This document shows, piece after piece, positions 40,389 through 51,316 of a DNA stretch of 64,000 bases; positions within the stretch are counted from its first letter, which is position 1, and each line of letters starts with the position of its first letter. The position numbers and the translations under genes are program-made. The notes below the pieces were generated by a model. That model was given only the letters and a program-made list of their open reading frames with translations, had not been told where the DNA came from and searched no databases. Source of the DNA: Aquipseudomonas alcaligenes NBRC 14159 (GTDB lineage: Bacteria > Pseudomonadota > Gammaproteobacteria > Pseudomonadales > Pseudomonadaceae); NCBI RefSeq assembly GCF_000467105.1, contig NZ_BATI01000010.1, positions 62,001 to 126,000 on the forward strand, read 5' to 3'.

Positions 40389-42350
40389 ATGGAAACTAGC
40401 ATGCACCTGCTTCGCACCGCGCCCCTGCGCTACCTGTCCCTGTTGCTGGCCTGCTGGCTGGCGATTTTCCTCGCCACTCGCGGCCTGCTGCTGGTCAGCC
40501 ACTGGCAGGAGGCCGGCGGTTTCGCGCCATCCGTGTTCATCGTCGGCCTGCTCTACGACCTCGGCTTTCTCGCCTACGCGGCACTGCCACTGGGCCTCTA
40601 CCTGCTGCTGTGCCCGCCGTCCCTGTGGCAACGCCGTGGGCACCGGCTGATGCTCGGCCTGCTGCTGCTCACGAGTCTCTTCGCCATGCTGTTCGTGGCC
40701 ACGGCCGAATGGCTGTTCTGGGACGAGTTCGGCGTGCGCTTCAACTTCATCGCCGTGGATTACCTGGTGTACTCCGACGAGGTGCTGAACAACTTGCTCG
40801 AATCCTATCCCCTGGGCCTGCTGCTGAGCGGCCTCGGGGTGCTTGCCGCGCTCCTGGCGCTGGCCCTGCGCGCGCCGCTGAGCAAGGCGCTGCTGGCGCC
40901 GCTGCCCAGTGGGCGCGACCGCGGCCTGGGCATCGCCGGCCTGCTGCTGATGGCGGGGCTGAGCCTGTTCCTGCTCGACCAGGACAGCCCGCGCGGCCTC
41001 GGCGGCAATGCCTACCGCCACGAGCTGGCGAGCAACGGTCCGTATCAGTTCTTCGCCGCGTTTCGTAACAACGAGCTGGATTACCGCCAGTTCTACTCCA
41101 CCCTGCCGGACAGCCAGATCGCGCCGATCCTGCGCCAGGAGCTGAACGAGCCGACCGCAACCTTCACCGGCAGCGACCCGCTGGACATACGCCGCCAGAT
41201 CGACAACCCCGGCATGCCGCGCAAACTGAATGTGGTGCTGGTGACCATCGAGAGCCTGTCGGCCAAGTACCTGGGCAGTTTCGGCGACCCGCGCGGCCTG
41301 ACACCGAACCTCGATGCCCTGCGCCAGCAGAGCCTGTTCTTCAACAACTTCTATGCCACCGGCACCCGCACCGACCGCGGCCTGGAGGCCATCACCCTGG
41401 CGATTCCGCCAACGCCCGGACGCTCCGTGGTGAAGCGCATCGGCCGTGAGAGCGGCTATGCCAGCCTCGGCCAGCAACTCAGCGCGCAGGGCTATGACAG
41501 CGTGTTCGTCTATGGCGGCCGCGGCTATTTCGACAACATGAACGCCTTCTTCAGCGGCAACGGCTACCGTGTGGTGGACCAGAGCAGCGTCGACGAGGCG
41601 GACATCCACTTCAAGAATGCCTGGGGTATGGCCGACGAGGACCTGTATGCCCAGGCCATGAAGGTCGCCGATAGCGACCACGCCGCCGGCAAGCCCTTCT
41701 TCCTGCAGCTGATGACCACTTCCAACCACCGCCCCTACAGCTATCCGGACGGTCGTATCGATATCCCCTCGGGCGACGGCCGCGAGGGCGCGGTCAAATA
41801 CACCGACTGGGCCATCGGCCGCTTCCTCGAACAGGCCAGGAACAAACCCTGGTTCGCCGACACCCTGTTCGTCTTCGTGGCCGACCACTGCGCCGGTAGC
41901 GCCGGGACGGAGGACCTACCGGTCGCCAACTACCACATTCCGCTGTTCATCCACGCGCCGAAGTGGCTGCCGCCGCGCCAGGACGGCCAGCTGGCCAGTC
42001 AGATCGACCTGGCACCGACCCTGCTGGGGCTGCTCAACCTGGACTACGAGTCCACCTTTTTCGGCCGCGATCTGCTCAAGCCCAGCAGCAACCCGCCGCG
42101 CGTGGTGCTCGGCAACTACCAGCACCTCGGCCTGTTCGACGGGCATGATCTGGCCATTCTCAGCCCGCGCCAGCACATGCGCCGTCACGATGATGCGCTG
42201 GGCGCCAGCCAGGAATATCGGGTGGATAGCCACGACCCGCTACTGCAGCGCGATATCGCCTACTACCAGGCCGCCAGCCATGGCTTCCAGCACGGGCTGC
42301 TGGCCTGGAAAGGCACACAACGTACGGAACTGCAGGTGGGCCAGCAATGA
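40389..42350 (+). CDS. LtaS-like phosphoglycerol/sulfatase-family membrane enzyme
   Basis: The 653-residue product has about five N-terminal membrane helices followed by an alkaline-phosphatase-superfamily domain. Landmarks are NVVLVTIESLSAKYLGSFG with the metal Glu, ATGTRTDRGLEA with the likely Thr nucleophile, TTSNHRPYSYP, and FVFVADHCAG. Relatives transfer glycerol-phosphate or similar groups to lipids or glycans. The substrate is unknown. A second ATG lies four codons downstream. Its stop overlaps the PAP2 gene (ATGA), and a ColR box precedes it. Confidence 0.85.
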   Translation: METSMHLLRTAPLRYLSLLLACWLAIFLATRGLLLVSHWQEAGGFAPSVFIVGLLYDLGFLAYAALPLGLYLLLCPPSLWQRRGHRLMLGLLLLTSLFAMLFVATAEWLFWDEFGVRFNFIAVDYLVYSDEVLNNLLESYPLGLLLSGLGVLAALLALALRAPLSKALLAPLPSGRDRGLGIAGLLLMAGLSLFLLDQDSPRGLGGNAYRHELASNGPYQFFAAFRNNELDYRQFYSTLPDSQIAPILRQELNEPTATFTGSDPLDIRRQIDNPGMPRKLNVVLVTIESLSAKYLGSFGDPRGLTPNLDALRQQSLFFNNFYATGTRTDRGLEAITLAIPPTPGRSVVKRIGRESGYASLGQQLSAQGYDSVFVYGGRGYFDNMNAFFSGNGYRVVDQSSVDEADIHFKNAWGMADEDLYAQAMKVADSDHAAGKPFFLQLMTTSNHRPYSYPDGRIDIPSGDGREGAVKYTDWAIGRFLEQARNKPWFADTLFVFVADHCAGSAGTEDLPVANYHIPLFIHAPKWLPPRQDGQLASQIDLAPTLLGLLNLDYESTFFGRDLLKPSSNPPRVVLGNYQHLGLFDGHDLAILSPRQHMRRHDDALGASQEYRVDSHDPLLQRDIAYYQAASHGFQHGLLAWKGTQRTELQVGQQ

Positions 42351-43066
42351 ACACCTCGCCACACTTCGACCGCCGCTGGTGGTACGGCCTGCCGCTGGCC
42401 CTGCTCGCACTGATGCTGGCGTTCGAGCCCAGCGCCCTGGACTTCGCCTTCTCCGATCTGTTCTTTGTTCAGGGCCAGGGCTTCATCGGGCGCCGCAACG
42501 ACTTTCTCGAGGACGTGCTGCATGACCGCGCCAAGCAGCTGGTGATCGTCATCGGCGTGCTGGCCATCGCCGGCTTCCTGCTCAGCCTGCTGCCGACGCG
42601 CCTGCGCCCACTGCGCCGCACCCTGGGTTATCTGGTGCTGGCCATGGCTCTGTCCACCAGCTTCGTCACGCCACTGAAGAAGGTCAGCCAGATGCACTGC
42701 CCGTGGAGCCTGCAGCAGTACGGCGGCGTGGAGCATTTCTCACCGCTGCTCGGCCCGCGTGCCGAGCCGGTGGAGAAACCGGGTAACTGCTGGCCTGGCG
42801 GCCATGCCGCCGCCGGCTTTGCCCTGTTCGCCCTGTTCTTCGCCCTGCGCAACAGCCACCCGCGCAGCGCCAGGGCCGCACTGATCGCAGCCCTGACGCT
42901 TGGCTCGCTGTTCTCCCTGGTGCGCATCGCCCAGGGCGCGCACTTTCTCTCGCACAACCTGTGGACCGCCCTGCTCTGCTGGCTGATCTGCCTGGGCCTG
43001 TACGACGCCATGCTGTATCGCCCGCAACGCGCGGCACTGCCCCTGCCGGCAGCGGCCAGGGCCTGA
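42347..43066 (+). CDS. PAP2-family membrane phosphatase
   Basis: The 239-residue product has about six membrane helices and a divergent PAP2 active site: KKVSQMHCPWSL (in place of KX6RP), CWPGGHAAAGFALF (PGGH for PSGH) and RIAQGAHFLSHNLW with the catalytic His. Such enzymes dephosphorylate lipid phosphates or prenyl phosphates, possibly recycling the product of the upstream LtaS-like enzyme. It is translationally coupled to that gene and closed by a terminator. Confidence 0.85.
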   Translation: MNTSPHFDRRWWYGLPLALLALMLAFEPSALDFAFSDLFFVQGQGFIGRRNDFLEDVLHDRAKQLVIVIGVLAIAGFLLSLLPTRLRPLRRTLGYLVLAMALSTSFVTPLKKVSQMHCPWSLQQYGGVEHFSPLLGPRAEPVEKPGNCWPGGHAAAGFALFALFFALRNSHPRSARAALIAALTLGSLFSLVRIAQGAHFLSHNLWTALLCWLICLGLYDAMLYRPQRAALPLPAAARA

Positions 43067-43078
43067 ATCGCAGGCAAG

Positions 43079-43107
43079 AAAAAGCCCCGCACCAGGCGGG
43101 GCTTTTT
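43079..43107. terminator. Bidirectional terminator between PAP2 gene and groEL
   Basis: GCCCCGC / GCGGGGC with a five-base loop, flanked by an A-run and a T-run; suits both convergent genes. Confidence 0.93.
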
Positions 43108-43133
43108 CATGACAGCTCAGGGAGCAGGTCGGC

Positions 43134-44786
<1,653 letters not shown>

Positions 44787-44820
44787 TCAATTCTGTACGT
44801 TAAGACGGAGATGCGTCGGA

Positions 44821-45114
44821 TCAGGCTTCGATGACGGCGAGGATTTCGTGCTCGCCCATCACCAGCAGGTCTTCGCCGTCGACCTTGACGGTGTTGCTGC
44901 CGCTGTACGGGCCGAACACCACCTTGTCACCGACCTTGACGGCCAGCGGGCGAACTTCGCCGTTGTCCAGGACTTTGCCGGTACCGACGGCGACGACTTC
45001 ACCCTGGTTCGGCTTCTCGGCGGCCGAACCCGGCAGCACGATGCCGCCAGCGGTTTTGGTCTCTTCTTCGCTGCGACGGATGACGACGCGGTCATGCAGA
45101 GGACGAAGCTTCAT
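44821..45114 (-). CDS. groES: Co-chaperonin GroES
   Basis: GroES caps the GroEL chamber. The 97-residue product starts [20 protein letters not shown] and contains the mobile loop region [12 protein letters not shown]. It is first in the groESL operon, preceded by a heat-shock promoter. Confidence 0.99.
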   Translation of the reverse strand: MKLRPLHDRVVIRRSEEETKTAGGIVLPGSAAEKPNQGEVVAVGTGKVLDNGEVRPLAVKVGDKVVFGPYSGSNTVKVDGEDLLVMGEHEILAVIEA

Positions 45115-45258
45115 TGTCGATCTCTCCTGATAGTGGTTTCACTGGCCGGCGAATGCGCCGGCGGGTTAGGCAAAACCGGCTTGGGGCCGGGCGCGGCACG
45201 CCGGTGGCGAGCCGCGGAAGTCTGTTCCACCAGCGGTGGAAACCTTGCGGTGAAAGCT

Positions 45259-45286
45259 AGATAGGGGCGCTCAAGGGCATTTCAAG
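45259..45286 (-). promoter_or_regulatory. Sigma-32 heat-shock promoter of groESL
   Basis: On the minus strand CTTGAAA (45280-45286) and CCCCTATCT (45259-45267) fit the sigma-32 consensus CTTGAAA-N11-16-CCCCATNT with 12-13 bases between them. No CIRCE inverted repeat is present. Confidence 0.8.
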
Positions 45287-45339
45287 GGCGGCGGGTGAAA
45301 ATTTTTCTGCCTCAGCACCGCCCCGGCGTGCAGCGGCGC

Positions 45340-45789
45340 TCAATCGCGGCGCTGGTACTCGCCTTCGATGACCTGCGGCTGGGTCTGGCCGCTGCGCGCG
45401 GCCGGGTCATCGAAGAACGCACGCTGACGCAGCGCCTGCTCCTGGGCACGGCGCTGCAGCCGGCCGATCATCAGGCGGCGGGTGAAGGGAATCAGGCAGA
45501 GCAGGCCGAACACATCACTGATGAAGCCCGGCAACAGCAGCAGGCCGCCACCGACGGCAATCAGCAGGCCCTCGAACATCTCCTGCTCGGGCATCTCGCC
45601 ACGCGCCAGCTTCTCGCGGGCACGCCAGGCCGTGGCCACACCGGCCACGCGCAGCAGCACGCTGCCGAGGATGGCGGTACCGATCACCAGCAACAGGGTG
45701 GGCAGCACGCCGATGGCGCTGCCGACCTGGATCAGCACGGCCAGTTCGAGGATGGGGAACAGCAGGAACAGAAACAGAAAAGCGCGCAT
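45340..45789 (-). CDS. fxsA: FxsA family membrane protein
   Basis: FxsA is a small cytoplasmic-membrane protein named for suppressing F-plasmid exclusion of phage T7. The 149-residue product has a helix at the start (FLFLFLLFPILELAVLIQVG) and others at LPTLLLVIGTAILGSVLL and AVGGGLLLLPGFISDVFG, all family landmarks. It lies directly upstream of groESL, as in many gammaproteobacteria. Confidence 0.93.
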   Translation of the reverse strand: MRAFLFLFLLFPILELAVLIQVGSAIGVLPTLLLVIGTAILGSVLLRVAGVATAWRAREKLARGEMPEQEMFEGLLIAVGGGLLLLPGFISDVFGLLCLIPFTRRLMIGRLQRRAQEQALRQRAFFDDPAARSGQTQPQVIEGEYQRRD

Positions 45790-45853
45790 CGCGAGGGTCC
45801 TTGGCGGAAGAACGGCTTCCGATGGGAATGAAGTATGGGGCCGGCGGCTTAAT

Positions 45854-46585
45854 TCAAGCTGAGACCTGCCCGGCGGTCGGCCAGGCCTCGGCCCGAGCCA
45901 GCAAAACCAGGGCCTGGCGCACCGCGCCAGGGTTGTTACAGGATGTTGGAAAGGCCAGCCAGTGCAGACCCTTGCCGATGCGCAGGTGGAAACCTTCGCT
46001 GTCGATGCCGACCAGTTGGGCCGGCGTATGCGTGGGCAGCCCGGCCAGTTGTACGTAGTGGGCGATCGCGGCGGCGTGATCGGCGTTCATGTGCTCGAGC
46101 ATGCCGCGCTCGGCGTCGCCGGCGTGCGGATTGGCCAGCTCGACGTCCTGCAGCCAGTGGATCGCGCCAAAGCCACCGATGAAGCGCCAGCGCACCGGCT
46201 GCAGCACCCAGAAATCGAAGTCATGGGCGCTGTGGTAGTCGCGCGAGTCGGGAAAATAGCGGTAGTAGCGCTCGGCAGCCGCCTCGATGGCGGAGGGTTC
46301 GACCAGCTGGCGCGCCTCGGCCAGCAGGGTCAGGCGTCCGGCGGCCTGCACATCCTCGGCGCCACGCTCGCCGACCAGCAGCGAACATTTGCCATCGCGC
46401 TGCAGATTGTGGGTGTGCTGGGCGATGCGGCTGATCAGGATCAGCGGCCGCCCCTGCGCATCCAGGCAGTAGGGCACCACTGATCCGAAAGGAAAGCCCG
46501 GCATGCTCTTGGAGTGGGTGGAAAGCACCCCGCGGTATTCCTTGAGCAGCAATTCTCGGGCATTCTTGGCGGCGTTTTCGCTCAA
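45854..46585 (-). CDS. HugZ-like heme-utilisation / PNPOx-fold protein
   Basis: The 243-residue product has an N-terminal split-barrel of the pyridoxamine-phosphate-oxidase type (STHSKSMPGFPFGSVVPYCL, ISRIAQHTHNLQRDGKCSLL) and a C-terminal DUF2470 domain (MLEHMNADHAAAIAHYVQ). HugZ homologues degrade or bind heme. The matching P. aeruginosa gene is PA4388 (from memory). Heme use is plausible but unproven for this branch. Confidence 0.8.
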   Translation of the reverse strand: MSENAAKNARELLLKEYRGVLSTHSKSMPGFPFGSVVPYCLDAQGRPLILISRIAQHTHNLQRDGKCSLLVGERGAEDVQAAGRLTLLAEARQLVEPSAIEAAAERYYRYFPDSRDYHSAHDFDFWVLQPVRWRFIGGFGAIHWLQDVELANPHAGDAERGMLEHMNADHAAAIAHYVQLAGLPTHTPAQLVGIDSEGFHLRIGKGLHWLAFPTSCNNPGAVRQALVLLARAEAWPTAGQVSA

Positions 46586-46690
46586 TTTATGACTCCTCGC
46601 AGAGAATTCGTCGAAAACAAGACGAACAGGCGTTCGTAATCACCGAAACGCTGGCGAGGCCACCTGCTAGACCATTTGAGGGGTAGTGTT

Positions 46691-47449
46691 ATGGAACTCA
46701 AAGACAAAGTCATCATCATCACCGGCGGCTGTCAGGGCCTGGGCCGGGCCATGGGCGAATACCTCGCCGCCAAGGGCGCCAAGCTGGCCCTGGTCGACCT
46801 CAACCAGGAGAAACTCGACGACGCCGTTGCCGCCTGCAAGGCCGCCGGTGGCGACGCCCGCGCCTACCTGTGCAACGTGGCCAACGAAGAGCAGGTGACC
46901 CACATGGTCGCCCAGGTGGCCGAGGACTTCGGCGCCATCAACGGCCTGGTCAACAACGCCGGCATCCTGCGCGATGGTCTGACCATCAAGATCAAGGATG
47001 GCGAGATGACCAAGATGAGCCTGGCCCAGTGGCAGTCGGTGATCGACGTCAACCTGACCGGCGTGTTCCTCTGCACCCGCGAAGTGGCCGCCAAGATGAT
47101 CGAGCTGAAGAACACTGGCGCCATCGTCAACATCTCCTCGATCTCCCGCGCCGGCAACATGGGCCAGGCCAACTACTCCGCGGCCAAGGCCGGCGTTGCT
47201 GCCGACACCGTGGTGTGGGCCAAGGAGCTGGCGCGCTACGGCATCCGCGTAGCGGGCGTGGCACCGGGCTTCATCGAAACCGAGATGACCGGCAGCATGA
47301 AGCCGGAAGCTCTGGAGAAGATGACCTCCGGCATCCCGCTGCGCCGCATGGGCAAGCCGGCCGAGATCGCTCACTCGGTGGCCTACATCATGGAGAACGA
47401 CTACTACACCGGTCGGATCCTGGAGCTCGACGGCGGCCTGCGCCTTTAA
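46691..47449 (+). CDS. Short-chain dehydrogenase/reductase (FabG-like)
   Basis: The 252-residue product has a Rossmann fold with the cofactor motif [29 protein letters not shown], and the catalytic Ser-Tyr-Lys set in [24 protein letters not shown]-terminal [15 protein letters not shown] is typical. It resembles PA4389 of P. aeruginosa. The substrate is unknown. It is divergent from the HugZ-like gene. Confidence 0.92.
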   Translation: MELKDKVIIITGGCQGLGRAMGEYLAAKGAKLALVDLNQEKLDDAVAACKAAGGDARAYLCNVANEEQVTHMVAQVAEDFGAINGLVNNAGILRDGLTIKIKDGEMTKMSLAQWQSVIDVNLTGVFLCTREVAAKMIELKNTGAIVNISSISRAGNMGQANYSAAKAGVAADTVVWAKELARYGIRVAGVAPGFIETEMTGSMKPEALEKMTSGIPLRRMGKPAEIAHSVAYIMENDYYTGRILELDGGLRL

Positions 47450-47457
47450 CTTGGGTT

Positions 47458-47595
47458 TCGATCTGCTGCGCGTCGGCCAGGCGTTGTTGGAGAAGGCCCT
47501 GGGTCGCCAGCCCGGTCGGGCTGCTCATTTACACTCAGTAAACTCCGCGCCCTCGGCCCTTCTCCGCCTAGCCTGGCTCTAGCTCGCGAGATCGA
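47458..47595. repeat. 138-bp structured dyad element, unknown function
   Basis: The element lies between the SDR gene and its terminator. Nested inverted arms are TCGATCT (47458) / AGATCGA (47589), CCAGGC (47477) / GCCTGG (47571), and GGAGAAGGCC (47489) / GGCCCTTCTCC (47555). The centre holds two hairpins: CAGCCCG-GT-CGGGCTG (47508-47523) and TTTAC-ACTCA-GTAAA (47528-47542). The symmetry suggests a folded RNA or a cruciform-forming repeat. It does not code and matches no element I can name. Confidence 0.75.
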
Positions 47596-47608
47596 TCCGC
47601 CAGTCCGT

Positions 47609-47635
47609 AAAAAGCCCCGCATTGCGGGGCTTTTT
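47609..47635. terminator. Terminator between the dyad element and the ChaN gene
   Basis: AAAAAGCCCCGC / GCGGGGCTTTTT with loop ATT; a bidirectional rho-independent terminator serving the SDR and the convergent ChaN gene. Confidence 0.93.
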
Positions 47636-47650
47636 GCATTCCAAGGAGCG

Positions 47651-48538
47651 CTACTTCTTACGCAACTTGGCGCAGTGATCCTCCGGCGCATTGGCGGCGG
47701 TGTACCAGACGTAATCGGCGCTGTCGGCAGCCGGTTGCTTGCCGACTTCGGCGAGGATCAGCACCAGGTTGCCTTCGCCGGCACCGAGGTCGGCCAGGTG
47801 CAGCGGCACGCCGAGGTCCTTGCGCACATGGAAGGCACCGGCCAGCAGCATGGCCGGTTGCGGCGCGGCAAGCAGGCGCTCGGCCATGCGTCGGTCGCGC
47901 TGCTGCTGCACGGCAAGCATGGCCGGGATCTGGCTGTCCGGCAGCAGGCCGCAATGCGACTCGCGAATGTCTGCCTGCAGCTTTTCCTGCACCGCCGGCG
48001 CGGCGGAGGCCGTGCCCTGCAAGGTCGGACGCGCCCGATAGATCTGCATGATCTCGGCCCGGTCCAGGTTGGCCGCCAGCAGCGGATAGGGCTGGCGCAG
48101 CTGGTACTGCACCAGCGCGCCATACAGCGACCAGTCCCAGCCTGGCTGCCAGGCCAGCGCGGCGATGGTATCCCGCGGCGCACGGCCGGCGCGCACCTCG
48201 GCCTGTACCTGCTCGACCCTGGCCTGCTGGTCGGGGTTGAGCATCTCCAGCAGCAGGCTGCCTTGCGCGCGCTGCGCCGCCAGTTCGCGCGACAGCCACA
48301 GCTGCAGGGCGTGATGATCGGGGTTGTCGTGCTGTTCGCCGACCAGCACCCGCGGCGCCTTGGCCAGGCGCTCGACCAGTTGCTGCGGGGTGATGACCTG
48401 GCCGCTTGCCAGCTCGACGATCTGCCCCAGCTGGGCATGGTCTCGCCCCTCGGGCGCGATGGGCGCCGGCGGCGGCAGCACACCACGCGATTGGCAGGCA
48501 GCCATCAGGGGTATGAGGCAGAGCAGCAGGATGCGCAT
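47651..48538 (-). CDS. ChaN family iron-regulated lipoprotein (PhuW-like)
   Basis: The 295-residue product has a lipobox (LIPLMAAC) and a ChaN/Tiki-type fold (VLVGEQHDNPDHHALQLWLS, SLLLEMLNPDQQARV, AMLLAGAFHVRKDLGVPLHL). ChaN proteins bind heme in the envelope. It lies after phuV, where P. aeruginosa has phuW (PA4705), but a palindromic repeat separates them, so co-transcription is uncertain. Confidence 0.85.
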   Translation of the reverse strand: MRILLLCLIPLMAACQSRGVLPPPAPIAPEGRDHAQLGQIVELASGQVITPQQLVERLAKAPRVLVGEQHDNPDHHALQLWLSRELAAQRAQGSLLLEMLNPDQQARVEQVQAEVRAGRAPRDTIAALAWQPGWDWSLYGALVQYQLRQPYPLLAANLDRAEIMQIYRARPTLQGTASAAPAVQEKLQADIRESHCGLLPDSQIPAMLAVQQQRDRRMAERLLAAPQPAMLLAGAFHVRKDLGVPLHLADLGAGEGNLVLILAEVGKQPAADSADYVWYTAANAPEDHCAKLRKK

Positions 48539-48574
48539 GGTGAGTCCTCGTTGGTTCGATTACTGATATCAGCC

Positions 48575-48625
48575 GTAGCCCGGATGCAATCCGGGGCAGC
48601 CCATCCCGGATTGCATCCGGGCTAC
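48575..48625. repeat. Palindromic REP-like repeat between phuV and the ChaN gene
   Basis: Two perfect 21-base inverted arms (48575-48595 and 48605-48625), beginning GTAGCCCGGATG and ending CATCCGGGCTAC, enclose nine bases. Each arm is itself a small hairpin (CCCGGAT-GCA-ATCCGGG). This GTAGCCCGGAT motif is a known dispersed palindrome in Pseudomonas and relatives. It may act as a terminator or message stabiliser. Confidence 0.85.
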
Positions 48626-48626
48626 C

Positions 48627-49394
48627 TCAGCGCGCAATGATCAGCGGATGGCCACGCTCCGGGTGGCGCTGGATCAGCACGTCGAGGCCGAACACCTGGC
48701 GCAGCGGCTCGGCCTGCAGCACCTCGTCCGGCGTGCCGTAACCGTGTGGCCGCCCGCGCTGCAGCAGGAGGATACGGTCACAGTAGCGCGCCGCCAGATT
48801 AAGGTCGTGCAGGATCACCAGCACCGCCGCACCCTGGCTGGCGAAATCGCGCACGGCCTGCAGGGTGGTGTGCTGGTGCAGTGGGTCGAGGGCCGAAGTC
48901 GGCTCGTCGAGCAGCAGCACCTGCCCTGCCCCGCCCGGCCACAGCTGTGCCAGCACCCGCGCCAGGTGCACACGCTGGCGCTCGCCGCCGGACAGCGCCA
49001 GGTAGCTGCGCCCGCGCAGGTGCTCGGCGTCTGCGGCACGCAGCGCCGCCTCGACGATTTCGCCATCGCGTACGCGGCCGCTGGCATGCGGAAGGCGCCC
49101 CATGCCGACCACGTCGAGCACCGGGAAGGCGAAATTCAGGGTCGAACTCTGTGGCAGCACCGCCAGGCGCCGCGCCCGCTCCTGGCCGGACCAGGCACCC
49201 AGCGCGCGCCCGTCCAGGGTCACGCTGCCGGCGGCGGCCTCCAGCTCGCCACTCAGGGCACCGAGCAGCGTGCTCTTGCCGGCCCCGTTGGGGCCGAGCA
49301 CGCCGAGCACCTGGCCCGGCTGCAGGTGCAGGTCGATATCGGCCAGCACGGTGCAGGGCCCGCGCCGGACACTGAGATTATCGGCACGCAGCAT
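48627..49394 (-). CDS. phuV: Heme ABC transporter ATP-binding protein PhuV/HmuV
   Basis: PhuV is the ATPase of the heme importer. The 255-residue product has Walker [12 protein letters not shown], signature [14 protein letters not shown] and Walker [12 protein letters not shown]. It overlaps the permease gene by one base. It is the last standard gene of the phuSTUV operon before the palindromic repeat. Confidence 0.96.
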   Translation of the reverse strand: MLRADNLSVRRGPCTVLADIDLHLQPGQVLGVLGPNGAGKSTLLGALSGELEAAAGSVTLDGRALGAWSGQERARRLAVLPQSSTLNFAFPVLDVVGMGRLPHASGRVRDGEIVEAALRAADAEHLRGRSYLALSGGERQRVHLARVLAQLWPGGAGQVLLLDEPTSALDPLHQHTTLQAVRDFASQGAAVLVILHDLNLAARYCDRILLLQRGRPHGYGTPDEVLQAEPLRQVFGLDVLIQRHPERGHPLIIAR

Positions 49395-50431
49395 CAGGCT
49401 CGCCCCCGCACCAGCAGATAAAGGAAGAAGGGCCCGCCGAGCAGCGCCGTGATGATGCCGATCGGCAGCTCGGCCGGCGCCAGCACCAGGCGTGCGGCGA
49501 GGTCAGCCAGCAGCAGCAGGCTGGCTCCGGCTAGCAGGGAAGCCGGCAGCAGCACCCGATGATCCGGCCCGACCAGCAGGCGCATCAGGTGCGGTACCAC
49601 CAGGCCGATGAAACCGATCAGGCCGGCAGCCGCCACGGCAGCACCGACGCCGAGGGCAGTGCACAGCACCAGCTCCAGCTTGATCCGTTCGACGTTGAAG
49701 CCCAGGTGGCGGGCCTCCGATTCCCCCAGCAGCAGGGCATTGAGCGCGTCGGCGCGGCGTGGCAGCCACAACGCCACGCCGAGGGTCACCAGCAGCAGCG
49801 GCCACAGCCTTGGGTAGCTGGCACCGTTGAGGCTGCCGAGGTTCCAGAACGTCAGGCTGCGCAGGGTGGCATCGTCAGCCAGGTAGGTGAACAGACCGAC
49901 GCCGGCACCAGACATGGCGGTCAGCGCCACGCCGGCCAGCAGCATGGTGGCGACATGGGTCTGCCCGTCGCGGCGGCCGAAGCGGTAGACCACCGCAGTC
50001 ACGATCAGGCCTCCAGTGAAAGCACAGATCGATAGCAGGTAGGGCGCCAGTGCCGGCGGCAGGCCGCCGATCATGCTGCCGCCGACGATGGCGATGGCCG
50101 CCCCCAGCGCCGCACCGCCGGCCACGCCGACCAGGCCGGGGTCGGCCAGCGGGTTGCGGAACAGGCCCTGCATGGCCACGCCGGACAGGGCCAGCACCGC
50201 GCCCACGCAAAGCCCGAGCAGGCTGCGCGGCAGGCGGATCTGACCAAGGATCAGCTCGGCCTGCTGCAGCTCGACGCCGCCGACCGGCACGCCGAGCAGG
50301 CGCAGCGCGGCCAGCAGGGTATCGCCCAGCGGCAGGCTCACCGGCCCCAGGGCCAGCGACAGCCAGAACGCGAGTAGAAGCAGCGCGCCCAGCGCCAGCA
50401 GCAAGGGGCGGGGTCGGAAAACAGGGTTCAT
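49394..50431 (-). CDS. phuU: Heme ABC transporter permease PhuU/HmuU
   Basis: PhuU is a FecCD-family permease that moves heme across the inner membrane. The 345-residue product has about ten hydrophobic segments and the family motif [19 protein letters not shown], and ends FLGL-type helices into [14 protein letters not shown]. It overlaps phuT by four bases and phuV by one. Confidence 0.95.
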   Translation of the reverse strand: MNPVFRPRPLLLALGALLLLAFWLSLALGPVSLPLGDTLLAALRLLGVPVGGVELQQAELILGQIRLPRSLLGLCVGAVLALSGVAMQGLFRNPLADPGLVGVAGGAALGAAIAIVGGSMIGGLPPALAPYLLSICAFTGGLIVTAVVYRFGRRDGQTHVATMLLAGVALTAMSGAGVGLFTYLADDATLRSLTFWNLGSLNGASYPRLWPLLLVTLGVALWLPRRADALNALLLGESEARHLGFNVERIKLELVLCTALGVGAAVAAAGLIGFIGLVVPHLMRLLVGPDHRVLLPASLLAGASLLLLADLAARLVLAPAELPIGIITALLGGPFFLYLLVRGRA

Positions 50432-51315
50432 CGGTCGAGTTCGGCCGTCAGTGCTTGCGCGGAAGGATAAAAGGCCGCCGACAGCTCGGCCAGCCCCTCG
50501 GGCAGACGCGGTCCCAGGCCACCAACCAGCAGGGTCGGGTCGAGGGCCAGCAGGCGGCCGTCGCGCACCGCACGGGTCTGCTGCAGCAGCGGATTATGCT
50601 TGAGCAGCGCCTGGCGCGCCTCCTCGCCGTGCAGGCTGCGGTCGGCGACGATCAGCACCTGCGGGTCCAGCGCCAGCAGCGCCTCGTTGGAGAGCGCCTT
50701 GTAGCCCTGATGCGCCACCGGGCTCTCGCCGCCGGCCTGCTCGATCAGCCACACCGCCAGGCTGCCCTGGCCGGCCGCCATGAGGTTGCTGCCGGCATGC
50801 CCGAGCAGCATCAACACCCGCGGTGGCGCCTGCCTGCGCTGTGCCTCTGTTACCCATTGCGCCTGGTCTTGCAGCTGTTGGCGGTAGGCGGCCATCTGTT
50901 CGCGCGCCTGCGCGGGCACGCCCAGCAGCTCGCCCAGGCGCAGGACATTGTGTTCCAGGGTCGCAAGGTCAGGCTTGGCCGACAGGCTCTCCACCCGCAC
51001 CCCGGCCGCCGCGATCTGCGCCACCACCGGCGGCGGGCCCATTTCCTCGCTGCCGATCAGGATATCCGGGCGCAGCGACAGCACGCCTTCCGCGGACAGC
51101 GCACGCTGATAGCCGACACTCGGCAACTGGCGCAGCGACTGCGGGTGCAGGCTGGTGGTGTCGACGCCGACCAGCTTGCTCTCACCCCCGAGGCGCACCA
51201 CCCACTCGCTGAGGGAGCCACCCGAGCTGACCCAGCGCTGCGGCAACTCGGCGGCCGCAGCGGCATGGCTGAACAGCAGGCTGCTGCACAGCAGAACGCA
51301 GTTGGCGAGGCGCAT
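50428..51315 (-). CDS. phuT: Periplasmic heme-binding protein PhuT/HmuT
   Basis: PhuT carries heme from the receptor to PhuUV. The 295-residue product has a signal peptide ending SHAAAAAELP and a class III binding fold. The heme-ligand Tyr is expected in SVGYQRALSAEGV, matching the GYxRxLS motif of the family. GGAGG lies six bases before the ATG. It abuts phuS. Confidence 0.95.
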   Translation of the reverse strand: MRLANCVLLCSSLLFSHAAAAAELPQRWVSSGGSLSEWVVRLGGESKLVGVDTTSLHPQSLRQLPSVGYQRALSAEGVLSLRPDILIGSEEMGPPPVVAQIAAAGVRVESLSAKPDLATLEHNVLRLGELLGVPAQAREQMAAYRQQLQDQAQWVTEAQRRQAPPRVLMLLGHAGSNLMAAGQGSLAVWLIEQAGGESPVAHQGYKALSNEALLALDPQVLIVADRSLHGEEARQALLKHNPLLQQTRAVRDGRLLALDPTLLVGGLGPRLPEGLAELSAAFYPSAQALTAELDR

Positions 51316-51316
51316 A

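Noticed and set aside
45115..45300. CIRCE element at groESL
   Set aside because: No TTAGCACTC inverted repeat is present; a sigma-32 promoter is.
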